Shown here one piece after another: positions 26,253 to 34,614 of a stretch of 64,000 nt of DNA (position 1 is its first letter; each line of letters starts with the position of its first letter). Source of the stretch: Nanobdellota archaeon (GTDB lineage Archaea > Nanobdellota > Nanobdellia > Woesearchaeales > JAGLXL01); contig JAGLXL010000005.1 in assembly GCA_023132895.1 (NCBI GenBank), positions 1 to 64,000 of the forward strand, in the 5' to 3' direction. Made by a program: the position numbers and the translations under genes. A model generated the notes under the pieces. It worked only from the letters and a program-made list of their open reading frames with translations, was not told the origin of the DNA and did no database searches.

Positions 26253-27962
26253 TCAATTCATCTTCTGAACTTTTAGAATTGGATTGTATTCCCATTCAGA
26301 AGGGTTAGTGTCTTTGAATCCTGAAAAAGTGACTTTATATTTATTCCCTTGGTTGGTTTTGACGCCAACAGATTCGTTTAAATGTAGAAAGATGGATCTA
26401 AGTCCATGTGGGCTTCGATAGTTTATTAGTTCAACCTGTTCTGAAGACAGTTTTTCTCCTTTTGGAAGAAAAAATTTTGAACCTGATTTTGCGTTATCTA
26501 TCCAGAGTTGTTTTCTGCTTCCATCATCGTACCACCCACCGTGACATAATACATCTGCGCCTTGACTGGTAGCATTTTCTTCTCCACAACCAACTATTGT
26601 CTGTTCTTTTTCGAAGTCAATGTAAAGAGTTTGCGACCCCGTATAAGTGACTGTAGTATCTAAAACTGGTTTAGAGGTTCTTTGGGGCTCGGTTTGAGCT
26701 TGTGGTCGACTTCTTTTCCTTCTATCATAATCATCATTAATTGTTTGTAAAAGAGATTTCTTTGTAGGTAATAATTTAGGGGCAATTAAAATTCCGCCTG
26801 CAGTAAAGACAGCAGTGACCAGAGCAACTATTCCAATATATTTGAGTGTTTTTGGTATGCTTGGTTTTTCTGGTGGTTGGTAATTATTTTTTTGTTTTTC
26901 TTTATAGTGAGCTTCTTTGACAGTTTCATCGCCATCAGCAACAATCCTGATCCAATTTGAGTCAACAGCTTTTTTTAAATAAGTTGAACTTTCATAATCT
27001 TCCAGCGAAATCTTTACTTTTTCCTTTGGTTGAACAGTCAAATTTAAATTTGGGATTTTGAACGGATTAGGCGTATCATTAATAAGGTAAACTTCTTTTT
27101 TAATAGAAGTTTTTTCTAATTCTCCATCTAAAAAAGTATTTTTTTTAGAAACATCAAAAATACCCTGTAAATTCTGCTCTTTTTTTTCTGTAACATTTGG
27201 TTTGGCTTCAACTGCTAATGAAACAGCAGAACCTTTGACAGCTTTTTCTAAATCTAATTTAAAATCACTAAATGACTGATAACGTTCTTCTGGCTTGGTT
27301 TCAGTGGCTTTGAATAAAACTTTATCTAATTCTTTGTTGCCAGTTGATTTGTGAGAGCCAGATCTTAATTTTTGGCCAATAAATATTTCATAAAGAACAG
27401 CACCAAAAGAAAAAATATCAGATTGGTGAGTGGCTTCCTGGCCATCCATGACTTCTGGAGCCATGTAAAAGAATGAACCTTCGATGCCATTTCTTTGGCT
27501 TTTTTCGAAAGATAAATCCAGATCTTCTTTATTTTGAGCCAAACCAAAATCAATTAATTTAACTTGATTGTCAGAGGTAAGCATGATATTTGAAGGTTTG
27601 ATATCTTTATGGACAACACCTCTTTCTTGAGCATGGACTAAAGCTTCTAAAGCTTGGTGAGCAACTTGGACTTTTTGTTTCTGGTCAAGCTGAGGCAGTT
27701 TTATTTTAAGGTTGCTTTCAACAGCTTCGAGAATAATGTAAGGGATTTGGAAATCAGGGTCGCCGCCTTTGAGTTCAGCAATATGAGGATGTTTTCCTAA
27801 TTTTTTATAAATCTCAAATTCGTCTTTAATTTTGCCTTCAAAACCTTCTAAAGCAGTCTTGACAGCAACTGATTCATCATTAAATTTTTGTATAGCTTTA
27901 TTAACTCTAGAGAATCCTCCATGGCCGATTTCTTCTCCTACTTCATAACCTGGAATTTGCAT
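26253..27962 (-). CDS. Eukaryotic-like Ser/Thr protein kinase, membrane-anchored
   Basis: 569 residues. Kinase domain about 5-245: glycine loop IGHGGFSRV (12-20), Lys35 in AVKTAL, HKDIKPSN (118-125), DFG (138-140), APE (168-170), so all catalytic residues are present. A proline/basic juxtamembrane region is followed by a membrane helix (about 370-395) and an extracellular beta-rich domain up to 569. This topology fits a PknB-like sensor kinase. The small membrane gene at 27976 lies 13 nt upstream in the same operon. An FHA protein at 45165 could read its phosphothreonines. 26163-26252 is an AT-rich convergent spacer. Confidence 0.88.
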   Translation of the reverse strand: MQIPGYEVGEEIGHGGFSRVNKAIQKFNDESVAVKTALEGFEGKIKDEFEIYKKLGKHPHIAELKGGDPDFQIPYIILEAVESNLKIKLPQLDQKQKVQVAHQALEALVHAQERGVVHKDIKPSNIMLTSDNQVKLIDFGLAQNKEDLDLSFEKSQRNGIEGSFFYMAPEVMDGQEATHQSDIFSFGAVLYEIFIGQKLRSGSHKSTGNKELDKVLFKATETKPEERYQSFSDFKLDLEKAVKGSAVSLAVEAKPNVTEKKEQNLQGIFDVSKKNTFLDGELEKTSIKKEVYLINDTPNPFKIPNLNLTVQPKEKVKISLEDYESSTYLKKAVDSNWIRIVADGDETVKEAHYKEKQKNNYQPPEKPSIPKTLKYIGIVALVTAVFTAGGILIAPKLLPTKKSLLQTINDDYDRRKRSRPQAQTEPQRTSKPVLDTTVTYTGSQTLYIDFEKEQTIVGCGEENATSQGADVLCHGGWYDDGSRKQLWIDNAKSGSKFFLPKGEKLSSEQVELINYRSPHGLRSIFLHLNESVGVKTNQGNKYKVTFSGFKDTNPSEWEYNPILKVQKMN

Positions 27963-27975
27963 TTTAAGATTAAAC

Positions 27976-28245
27976 TTATTTTATATTGGCTGTTTGTTCT
28001 AATTTGGTGAGTCGAACTTGTCTAGCCTGATCTCTTTGATCAAGTCTGTGTTCTTGTAAAAGGTTACCTGTATATTCTCCAACAGCTCCTGTGAGAGTTA
28101 TAGCACCAGCAAGAAATAAAGGCCAATAATCTTCAAAAAGATCTTTAATAATTCCACTAATTTTTTTAAAACTTTCTGCAATCTGTTCTCCAGTTACTTC
28201 TCTTTCTGGATCATAAATTGTTCCGTTTTTATCTTCTTTATACAT
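27976..28245 (-). CDS. Small membrane protein before the kinase
   Basis: 89 residues: charged N terminus, one membrane helix (about 42-62, LFLAGAITLTGAVGEYTG) and a basic helical C terminus. It is the first gene of the kinase operon, 13 nt before the kinase. It may partner or regulate the kinase; this is inferred from position only. TATA box at 28270-28277. Confidence 0.6.
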   Translation of the reverse strand: MYKEDKNGTIYDPEREVTGEQIAESFKKISGIIKDLFEDYWPLFLAGAITLTGAVGEYTGNLLQEHRLDQRDQARQVRLTKLEQTANIK

Positions 28246-28259
28246 TTTAACTTAAAAAA

Positions 28260-28277
28260 GATTTACTCATTTATAAA
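28260..28277 (-). promoter_or_regulatory. TATA box and start region of the kinase operon
   Basis: On the minus strand TTTATAAATGAGTAAATC, with TATA centred 28 bp before ATG 28245. The same 18 bases occur before the lysozyme-like gene (48214-48231). Confidence 0.6.
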
Positions 28278-28356
28278 TGTTTCGGTATTAACCACTTGGA
28301 AGTGACAATTAAATCAAAGCAAAATGTTTATTAATAAAGCTTGATTTTAATCAGGT

Positions 28357-29136
28357 ATGTTTAATGCTTTTAAAAAGAGTTGGTTGGTGGTCAAGAAAAA
28401 CAAGTGGTTATTTGGCTTGATTTTCCTAATCCAGATTGTTTTTATTATTGCTTTTTTTATGGTGCAGTTGAAATATCAAGTGGCGATGGTGGAGAACCTG
28501 AACAATATTTTACAGCCTTTGGAAGAAGCTAATTATAACGAAGAGGAATTAAAGCAAGGGGTGCCTTTTTTAGAAGATTTGACCGGTGTGCTTAACAGTT
28601 GGGAGGATTTGAAAAAGAATCTGATGTATTTGATGGTGTTTTCTTTTTTAGTGGTGGCTGTTTTTAGCGGCTGGGGCTGGAGTTTGACTCACTATATGGT
28701 CAAGAAAAATAATATTTTGAAATTATGGGGCAAATTTGTCTTGTTAGCGGCTGGGTTTTTTATTCCTTTTTTGATTGTTATTTCTTTACTGCTGGGAACA
28801 ATGTTTTTCCAAGACAATCCAATAGCTGCTGCACAGGCGGCGATTGTGTTAGGAGCTGTTTTTAGTTATTTTGCTTTGGCAAGTTTTGGATTAATGGATT
28901 TGAAATGGAAGAAATTATTTAAGAAGGTTTTTTGGGAAATCGGCATTAAAAAATTTTATTGGGTCTTGCTGGTTTATTTGATTATTGGAGTGGTTTTGTT
29001 TTTGTTGGGTTATTTGATGTATTATGCTGTTAATTTTTGGCCAATGGGTTTAGTGGTTTTGTTTATTATCTTGTTTGTTTTGGCAATGGTTTTTGGGAGA
29101 ATATTGTTGATAAATTCTTTAAGAGAAATCGCCTAG
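28357..29136 (+). CDS. Multi-pass membrane protein, 259 aa
   Basis: Five or six membrane helices (near 18-40, 95-118, 125-155, 160-185, 205-230, 232-252) with a polar loop at 42-90. I do not recognise a family; the layout resembles the protein at 15708. An imperfect inverted repeat (28307-28320 against 28339-28351) sits just upstream. The 3' end overlaps the convergent endonuclease Q gene by 18 bp. Confidence 0.6.
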   Translation: MFNAFKKSWLVVKKNKWLFGLIFLIQIVFIIAFFMVQLKYQVAMVENLNNILQPLEEANYNEEELKQGVPFLEDLTGVLNSWEDLKKNLMYLMVFSFLVVAVFSGWGWSLTHYMVKKNNILKLWGKFVLLAAGFFIPFLIVISLLLGTMFFQDNPIAAAQAAIVLGAVFSYFALASFGLMDLKWKKLFKKVFWEIGIKKFYWVLLVYLIIGVVLFLLGYLMYYAVNFWPMGLVVLFIILFVLAMVFGRILLINSLREIA

Positions 29137-30342
29137 TCTTTTTTGCAACTGTGCTTTGTCTAATTGGGGTTCGCCGTATTCGCCGTCATAGCCTGGTTTG
29201 ATTTTAATTTGACCTAGTCTGTTTTTGATGATATTTTCGGCTAGTTTGGGATGGATGATGGTTTTTAATTTTTCCAGAGGGACATTTAAGAGAATATTGT
29301 ATTCGTCTTTGAAGGCTTTGATAAGTTTCCAGTATTCTGTCCAGCAGGTTTTGGTGTTTAAGCCGAAACTGAAAGTGTTGGCGATGAGTTCTGTGAGAGG
29401 AAGGAGTCTTTTGAAAGGAATGGCATTTTGTGGTTTATATCCTTCTGGCCGGTCAGCAAGTTCTTCAATTCTGTTGAGAACACCGATAGTGAGTTCTTTT
29501 TTGCATTTAGGGCAAATCTTGTTGAGTTTGTTTGATTCTTTGGGTTCTAAGCAGACATGGCAGTTGCGGTGGCCGTCGAGATGATATTTTCCGTAGTTAG
29601 GATCGACTTCAATGGTTTCTTTGAAAGTTTTTTCCCGAATGTTTTTGATAATTTGCTCATAACTTAATTCATTTAAATCAAAGACAGTTGCTTCTCTGCC
29701 TAATCTCCAGGGCCAGTAAGAATGAAGGTCTGAGAATGACAAGAGAGCGAATTTGTCCATTTTGCTGTAGCGCCAGTTCATTTCTGGGTCAGATGAGAGA
29801 CCGGTTTCAATGGCGTGGATGTGTTTGACCTGGTCTTGAAAAGCTTGTTCTAAAGTATTGAAGCCGCCTTTGCTGCCTAAGACTCCAAACCAAGGAGTCC
29901 AGGCATGAGCCGGGATGATTTCAATGTCTTTTGAGATTGATTTGAGTTTTTCTGTGAAATCAATGCAGCTGATTCCAAAGATTGGACGGCCATCATAGTC
30001 TATTCTGCCTTTGGATTTGAGGTAATCAGTGATTTGGCTGACAACTTCATAATTTGGTGCGAAGACAAGGAGGTGAATTCTTCGACCTTTGTTGTCTTGA
30101 GTGTAGATTAATGATATTTCTGTCTGCCAAATAAATGGGAAGCCGGTTTTTGTTTTTAATATTCCATTTTGCTCTTCTAAGACTTTTAATTCTTTAATCC
30201 AGATAGGATGGGTGAAGTCGCCTGTGCCAAGTAAGTGGACGCCTTTTAGTTTAGCCCATTTTTCTAAGTTTTGAAGATCTAAAGTAGGAGAAGTGGCTCT
30301 GGAGTATTTGGAATGGATATGGAGATCTGTTATTAGTTGCAT
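29119..30342 (-). CDS. Endonuclease Q (PHP-domain DNA repair nuclease)
   Basis: 407 residues. EndoQ cuts 5' of deaminated bases such as uracil and hypoxanthine in DNA. PHP-domain metal ligands: DLHIHSKYS (6-14), GTGDFTHP, WQTEIS, PAHAWTPWFG, SFSDLHS. A C-terminal zinc element CHVCLEP...CPKC and conserved AIPFKRLLPLTELI follow, all typical of this family in archaea. Length is normal. It is transcribed away from lysS, with its start about 75 bp from that gene. Confidence 0.88.
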   Translation of the reverse strand: MQLITDLHIHSKYSRATSPTLDLQNLEKWAKLKGVHLLGTGDFTHPIWIKELKVLEEQNGILKTKTGFPFIWQTEISLIYTQDNKGRRIHLLVFAPNYEVVSQITDYLKSKGRIDYDGRPIFGISCIDFTEKLKSISKDIEIIPAHAWTPWFGVLGSKGGFNTLEQAFQDQVKHIHAIETGLSSDPEMNWRYSKMDKFALLSFSDLHSYWPWRLGREATVFDLNELSYEQIIKNIREKTFKETIEVDPNYGKYHLDGHRNCHVCLEPKESNKLNKICPKCKKELTIGVLNRIEELADRPEGYKPQNAIPFKRLLPLTELIANTFSFGLNTKTCWTEYWKLIKAFKDEYNILLNVPLEKLKTIIHPKLAENIIKNRLGQIKIKPGYDGEYGEPQLDKAQLQKRLGDFS

Positions 30343-30386
30343 TATTTTGTAGTTTGGGTCTGGATTATATTAAATTTACGATAAAG

Positions 30387-30394
30387 TTTAAAAA
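30387..30394 (+). promoter_or_regulatory. TATA box of the LysRS gene
   Basis: TTTAAAAA centred about 27 bp before ATG 30418; this favours the ATG over the GTG at 30400. Confidence 0.55.
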
Positions 30395-30417
30395 AGCAAG
30401 TGGTTTTTCAGTTAGAT

Positions 30418-31989
30418 ATGGAAAAGAGAAAACTGGAATTTTATCATTGGGCTGATAAGGCGGCTGATGATGTCATCAAAGTTAAAGGTGATAAAAAGAA
30501 ATATGTAATGGCAGCTGGGATTACGCCAAGCGGTACAATTCATATGGGGAACTTTAGGGAGATTATTACCCAGGAATTAGTTAAGAGAGCTCTTGAGGCT
30601 CGGGGGAAACAAGTATGTTTTATTTATTCTTGGGATGATTATGATGTTTTTAGAAAGGTTCCTAAAAATATGCCAAAGCAGGAGATGTTGAAAAAGAATC
30701 TTAGAAAATCAATTTCAGATATTCCAGATCCTTTTGGCTGCCATGACAGTTATGCCCAGCATAATGAAGCAGAGATTGAAGAAGATGCGCCTAAAGTCGG
30801 CATTGAAACTGAATTCATGAGACAGAGTCTGGTTTACAGGGCAGGAACTTATGATAAAGAGATTAAGCAGGCTTTGGAGCATACTCAAGAGATTAAAGAT
30901 GTTTTGAATGAATATCGGAAGGAGCCTTTGGAAGATAATTGGCTGCCGATTGCTATGTTTTGTCCTAAATGCGGTAAAGACACAATTAAGTCTTTGAAAT
31001 GGCTTGGCGGTTATGAAATTGAATATGAATGTGAATGCGGTGAGCATGAAAAAGTTGATTTCAAAGGCAAAGGATTTGTGAAATTATTATGGCGGATAGA
31101 CTGGCCAATGAGATGGCATTATTATAATGAAGATTTTGAGTCAGCTGGCAAGGATCATTTTGCAGCTGGCGGTTCTGTGGTGACAGCTAGGGGAATACAA
31201 AAAGCAGTTTGGAAAACAGAGCCGCCATTGGGATTTCCTTATGAATGGATTTCAATTAAAGGCGGAAAGCAATTTGCTTCATCAGCTGGTGTAGTGATAA
31301 CTTTAAAAGAGATGTTAGAAGTTTATCAGCCTGAAGTTGTTCGTTATTTATTTGCTTCGACCCGGCCAAATGCCGGCTTTTCAATTTCTTTTGATGTTGA
31401 TGTGATCAAGATTTATGAGGATTTTGACAAATGTGAGAGAATATATTATGGTTTGGAAAAGGTTTCTGATAAGGAAAAAGAAAAGCAGAAAAGGATTTAT
31501 GAATTGAGTTCTGTGGCTGGCGTTTCAGAAAAAGTTCCTTTGCAGTGGTCTTTTAGGCATTTGACAACTATTTTACAGATTCATCAGTTGGATATTGAGA
31601 GGACAATTGGTTTTTATGAGAAGGAAATCAAGGATAAGTTGGATAAGGAAAGATTGCAGGCCCGGACTGTTTGCGTCAAGAATTGGCTGGAAAAACATGC
31701 GCCTGATGATTTTAAGTTTACTGTGCAGGATAAGGTTCAGGTTAAGTTAGGGAAAAAAGAGAAGGAAGCAATGAAAGAATTAGCAAAGAAATTATCTGAG
31801 AGAGACTGGACAGATGTGGAGCTGCATAATGAAATTTATATTATTACCAAGAACTTTGATATTGAGCCTAAAGATTTCTTTAAAGCTGCTTATCAAGTTT
31901 TGATTAATAAGGAAAGAGGGCCGAGATTGGCTTCTTTTATTTTACAGATTGGAAAGGACAAAGTTATTGAGTTATTGGAGGGGATTTAA
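30418..31989 (+). CDS. lysS: Lysyl-tRNA synthetase, class I
   Basis: 523 residues of the archaeal class I LysRS, unrelated to bacterial class II. HIGH motif as IHMGN (about 41-45), zinc-type cysteines CPKCGKDT and CECGE, and KMSKS equivalent as KQFASSAG (about 279-286). The frame is also open from GTG 30400, but the TATA box points to ATG 30418 and a leaderless mRNA. Charges tRNA-Lys in the cytosol. The secreted-protein gene follows after one base. Confidence 0.93.
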   Translation: MEKRKLEFYHWADKAADDVIKVKGDKKKYVMAAGITPSGTIHMGNFREIITQELVKRALEARGKQVCFIYSWDDYDVFRKVPKNMPKQEMLKKNLRKSISDIPDPFGCHDSYAQHNEAEIEEDAPKVGIETEFMRQSLVYRAGTYDKEIKQALEHTQEIKDVLNEYRKEPLEDNWLPIAMFCPKCGKDTIKSLKWLGGYEIEYECECGEHEKVDFKGKGFVKLLWRIDWPMRWHYYNEDFESAGKDHFAAGGSVVTARGIQKAVWKTEPPLGFPYEWISIKGGKQFASSAGVVITLKEMLEVYQPEVVRYLFASTRPNAGFSISFDVDVIKIYEDFDKCERIYYGLEKVSDKEKEKQKRIYELSSVAGVSEKVPLQWSFRHLTTILQIHQLDIERTIGFYEKEIKDKLDKERLQARTVCVKNWLEKHAPDDFKFTVQDKVQVKLGKKEKEAMKELAKKLSERDWTDVELHNEIYIITKNFDIEPKDFFKAAYQVLINKERGPRLASFILQIGKDKVIELLEGI

Positions 31990-31990
31990 A

Positions 31991-32731
31991 ATGAAGAAAA
32001 ATGTTAAGGTTGCGATTTTTTTATTAATAGTGGTTTTGATTGCATTTTTTTATCTTTTGTATGGTTATTATTCTGAAAAGGAGAAAGTTGATACTCGGAC
32101 ACCTCAGCAGAAAATTGATGATTGGGTCAAAGCTGGCGGTAGAGTGACAGATGGTGTTTATGATTTAGAGATTGGAAATTTTGTTATAAATGATGACGGG
32201 AAAACAGTGATTTTATATGATAAAGACGGAAATCCGATTTTTTTTACCCCGATTGATGACCTAGTTGAAGCAATTGAAATTGGTAAGTTAACTTTAATGG
32301 TTGAAGGTTCTTTGCAAGTTCCTGATACTAGTGCGCCACCACCTGCTCCAGCGCCTGTTCCTGTTCCCATTCCTGTGCCAATACCACCAGTTACAGAGGA
32401 TAATGAGACAAATGTAACTGTTCCTTCACCTACTCCTGTACCAACTCCACCAAATGCAACTCCAAGTCCTGGGCCTTATCTACCTGCTTGTTCAAACGGG
32501 CAATGGGATGGAGATGAAAGTGATTTAGACTGCGGTGGCAGCTGTGCTCCTTGTTTGAGTTCTGGATTGTTTACTGCCTGTTGGGAGAACAGTGATTGTG
32601 CTACTGGGAATTGCGGTGGAATAATGCCTCTGCCAATTGATTATAAAGGGACAACTTATAGTGATTATAGTCTGATTAGAATCTTGGCTGGAGATACTGG
32701 GATTATTCAGTTTCAGGGAAGATGTCAATAG
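31991..32731 (+). CDS. Membrane-anchored Cys-rich surface protein
   Basis: 246 residues from ATG 31991. N-terminal anchor (about 5-26), a beta-rich part, a proline/threonine linker (about 118-165) and a Cys-rich end (CSNGQWDGDESDLDCGG, CAPC, CWENSDCATGNCGG), a repeat type seen in secreted archaeal and eukaryotic proteins. It starts one base after the lysS stop and is probably cotranscribed. 32732-32873 is an A/T-rich convergent spacer with long A runs, likely terminators. Confidence 0.65.
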   Translation: MKKNVKVAIFLLIVVLIAFFYLLYGYYSEKEKVDTRTPQQKIDDWVKAGGRVTDGVYDLEIGNFVINDDGKTVILYDKDGNPIFFTPIDDLVEAIEIGKLTLMVEGSLQVPDTSAPPPAPAPVPVPIPVPIPPVTEDNETNVTVPSPTPVPTPPNATPSPGPYLPACSNGQWDGDESDLDCGGSCAPCLSSGLFTACWENSDCATGNCGGIMPLPIDYKGTTYSDYSLIRILAGDTGIIQFQGRCQ

Positions 32732-32873
32732 AATTAATTTTTTAATTTTTGATTAACCAATAAAAGCAATATTTAGACACGAGAAATTTGCAAACAAAAA
32801 ACCAACATACTTTCATTGAAGAAGGCTTTCTGTGCAGTGTTTACAATTAAAAAATAAAAAAAAATAAAAAGAA

Positions 32874-33005
32874 CTAATTTTTAAAAGGATCATCTCCTGG
32901 TCCAACCCAAAGATAATTTTCTGGTTGTCTTTTATTCACTTTCAACAAGTATAGCCCCATACCTATTGAAGCAAATCCAAAGATTAAAAAGATTTGGGCT
33001 AGCAT
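32874..33005 (-). CDS. Tiny membrane protein downstream of alba (43 aa)
   Basis: ATG 33005 is preceded by AGGTGA with normal spacing and lies 11 bases after the alba stop. The product begins MLAQIFLIFGFASIGMGLYLL, cut to its first 20 residues MLAQIFLIFGFASIGMGLYL as one membrane helix, then a polar tail ending in GPGDDPFKN. Too short for automatic calling, but the ribosome site and operon position support it. Function unknown. Confidence 0.6.
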   Translation of the reverse strand: MLAQIFLIFGFASIGMGLYLLKVNKRQPENYLWVGPGDDPFKN

Positions 33006-33015
33006 TTGAATCACC

Positions 33016-33297
33016 TTACTTTTTTCCTAGTGTTATTTCAATTGAACTCACTCGAACTTCTCGTCCTTCCTTGTTTTCAAAGTCTTCACTGTCAATTTTG
33101 ATGCCCTTAACTTGTACTTGCTCAGCCAAGAATCTCTTGGCAGAAACTTCAGCAACGTCAACAGCTCGAGAGATAAATTTGCCCCTGGCCTTGACAATTA
33201 CTTCTTCTGCACCCTTAGTGGTAAACTGCATAACTACGCCGGTAACATAGTTCATGAATGGCTTGCCACCGATAAAAATACTGTTTTCATCTGCCAT
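33016..33297 (-). CDS. alba: Alba DNA/RNA-binding protein
   Basis: 93 residues, normal for Alba, a small archaeal chromatin and RNA-binding protein. Matches include IFIGGKPFMNYVTGV, VIVKARGKFISRAVDVAE (the loop and helix that contact nucleic acid) and IEITLGKK at the end. Preceded by GGGGGTGAAG and 15 bases downstream of rps17e, with the tiny membrane gene following. Confidence 0.93.
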   Translation of the reverse strand: MADENSIFIGGKPFMNYVTGVVMQFTTKGAEEVIVKARGKFISRAVDVAEVSAKRFLAEQVQVKGIKIDSEDFENKEGREVRVSSIEITLGKK

Positions 33298-33312
33298 TTA
33301 CTTCACCCCCAC

Positions 33313-33507
33313 TTAAACAATATCTGGTTTTTTCTTTAGTCTGGTTACATAACCAGCTATGATGTTTCTTAATTTCTTGCTAGGAACATGAGCGAATTTA
33401 CTAACTAATTCTTTGTTTTTTTCGAAATCTTCGGTGAACTCTTTTTCGTGTTCAGCCATGATTTCTCTTGTTTTACGTTTGATAAGCATGGTTTTAATTC
33501 TTCCCAT
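33313..33507 (-). CDS. rps17e: Ribosomal protein eS17
   Basis: 64 residues from ATG 33507, which has GGGGGA just upstream; the frame is open further but those residues are not part of the family. MGRIKTMLIKRKTREI, FEKNKELVSKF and PSKKLRNIIAGYVTRL are signature segments of eS17, a small-subunit protein of archaea and eukaryotes. First gene of an operon with alba. TATA-like TTTATAAA at about 33544-33551 on the minus strand. Confidence 0.93.
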   Translation of the reverse strand: MGRIKTMLIKRKTREIMAEHEKEFTEDFEKNKELVSKFAHVPSKKLRNIIAGYVTRLKKKPDIV

Positions 33508-33581
33508 TATGTTATCCCCCAGATAGCTTAAAACTTTGTGGCGATTTATAAAGATTGCGAAAATTCTTCGAATTTCTGAAA

Positions 33582-33609
33582 CCCCCAAAATCTTTTAGGC
33601 TTTTGGTGG
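33582..33609. repeat. Imperfect palindrome downstream of the ureohydrolase-like gene
   Basis: CCCCCAAAA (33582-33590) can pair with TTTTGGTGG (33601-33609) across a 10-nt loop, with one mismatch. TTGCGAAAATT is repeated on either side (33555-33565 and 33610-33620). Confidence 0.45.
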
Positions 33610-33619
33610 TTGCGAAAAT

Positions 33620-34282
33620 TTACATAAGTTCCCTTAAAATTTTGGCCATGAGCTTAAAATCCTTGAATTCAGCCAAGTCAGCTGCTTTAAAATTCTTTAA
33701 TTTCTTTAATCTTTGAAGGAAATAGAGGAGCTGTCTTACGGTCAAGCCTCCGGTGTTTTGGTCTAAAACATCGTTGTCAATGGAGATGTATAAGGCATTG
33801 AAGTCTTTGGCAGCAGCCATGATAGCATCGCAGACAGCTTCTTGGCCTTCAAAAGAGATTTCTTTCATAGTGTATGTTTTGATGTTATTATTTTTGATGA
33901 AGAAATACTCATCTTTGCTCCATTCTCGGCAGCCGACAATTATTATATTGTTTTTGGGGATGATATTGGTTAGGAATGGGACTAGATCTTCATTATTTAA
34001 AGCGTCTAAATGAGCATCGAAGATGATAATACTTGGGTTTTGATGGTTCTGAGAAATCAAAGATTTCTGGAATCCCAAAACCGCTTTGCGGTTTTGATGG
34101 GTTTGTGTGAATTTTTGGAAAGATTCTCTGGTTTTGAGATGGTTGTCATGGATTATGGCGGTGAAGTTTGAGGAGAAATCAAGATTTTGGTCTATATTAA
34201 TGACTGGGAAAGTGCCTGATTCATTTAATTGCGGTTTTTGGAGTTCTTTTTTTAATTCTTCTGGCGGGTTGATAAGGTTCAT
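33620..34282 (-). CDS. Ureohydrolase (arginase/agmatinase)-like protein
   Basis: 220 residues, shorter than family members (about 280-320). IIIFDAHLDA (86-94) and LYISIDNDVLDQ (about 164-175) fit the manganese-binding DAHxD and SxDxDxxDP motifs; the GGDHS motif is weak (IIHDNHLK at 44-51). Arginase-fold enzymes cleave guanidino groups, but the reduced first motif makes activity uncertain. Residues 63-80 are encoded by an inserted palindromic element (34047-34100) between 11-bp direct repeats; the insertion keeps the frame. Confidence 0.65.
   Translation of the reverse strand: MNLINPPEELKKELQKPQLNESGTFPVINIDQNLDFSSNFTAIIHDNHLKTRESFQKFTQTHQNRKAVLGFQKSLISQNHQNPSIIIFDAHLDALNNEDLVPFLTNIIPKNNIIIVGCREWSKDEYFFIKNNNIKTYTMKEISFEGQEAVCDAIMAAAKDFNALYISIDNDVLDQNTGGLTVRQLLYFLQRLKKLKNFKAADLAEFKDFKLMAKILRELM
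34036..34100. repeat. Palindromic element inserted in frame, with target duplication
   Basis: GGTTTTGATGG at 34036-34046 and again at 34090-34100, exactly 54 bp (18 codons) apart. Between them are two hairpins, AGAAATC-AAA-GATTTCT (34052-34068) and CAAAACCGC-TTT-GCGGTTTTG (34076-34096). Confidence 0.85.
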
Positions 34283-34326
34283 ATCTTACATAATTTTTAT
34301 TAAGGTAAATAAATTTTTCTAATAAA

Positions 34327-34614
34327 ATGCCAACTGAATTTGAAAAAAAAGTTTATTCTATCTGCAAAAGAGTTCCTAAGGGCAAAGTGACAACTTACAA
34401 AGCAATTGCCAAGAAATTAAAGTGTAAGGGTTATCAGGCTGTGGGCAATGCTTTGAATAAGAATAGGGATAAGAAGGTGCCGTGCCATCGGGTTGTGAAA
34501 AGTAGTGGGGAGGTCGGTGGTTTTGCACGCGGTACGAAAAAGAAAATTGAAATGTTAAAAAAAGAAGGCGTTGGGATTAAAGATGGGGAAGTTTTGAAGA
34601 AATATTTAATTTAA
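34327..34614 (+). CDS. ogt: MGMT-type DNA-binding protein (O6-alkylguanine repair)
   Basis: 95 residues covering the C-terminal domain of O6-methylguanine-DNA methyltransferases. PKGKVTTYKAIA (winged helix), GYQAVGNALNKN (with the Arg-finger position replaced by Tyr/Gln context) and PCHRVV (56-61) with the alkyl-accepting Cys. It lacks the N-terminal domain, like many archaeal minimal enzymes and Atl proteins; because PCHR is intact it should be catalytic. Ends 9 bp inside the convergent phosphoesterase gene. Confidence 0.82.
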   Translation: MPTEFEKKVYSICKRVPKGKVTTYKAIAKKLKCKGYQAVGNALNKNRDKKVPCHRVVKSSGEVGGFARGTKKKIEMLKKEGVGIKDGEVLKKYLI

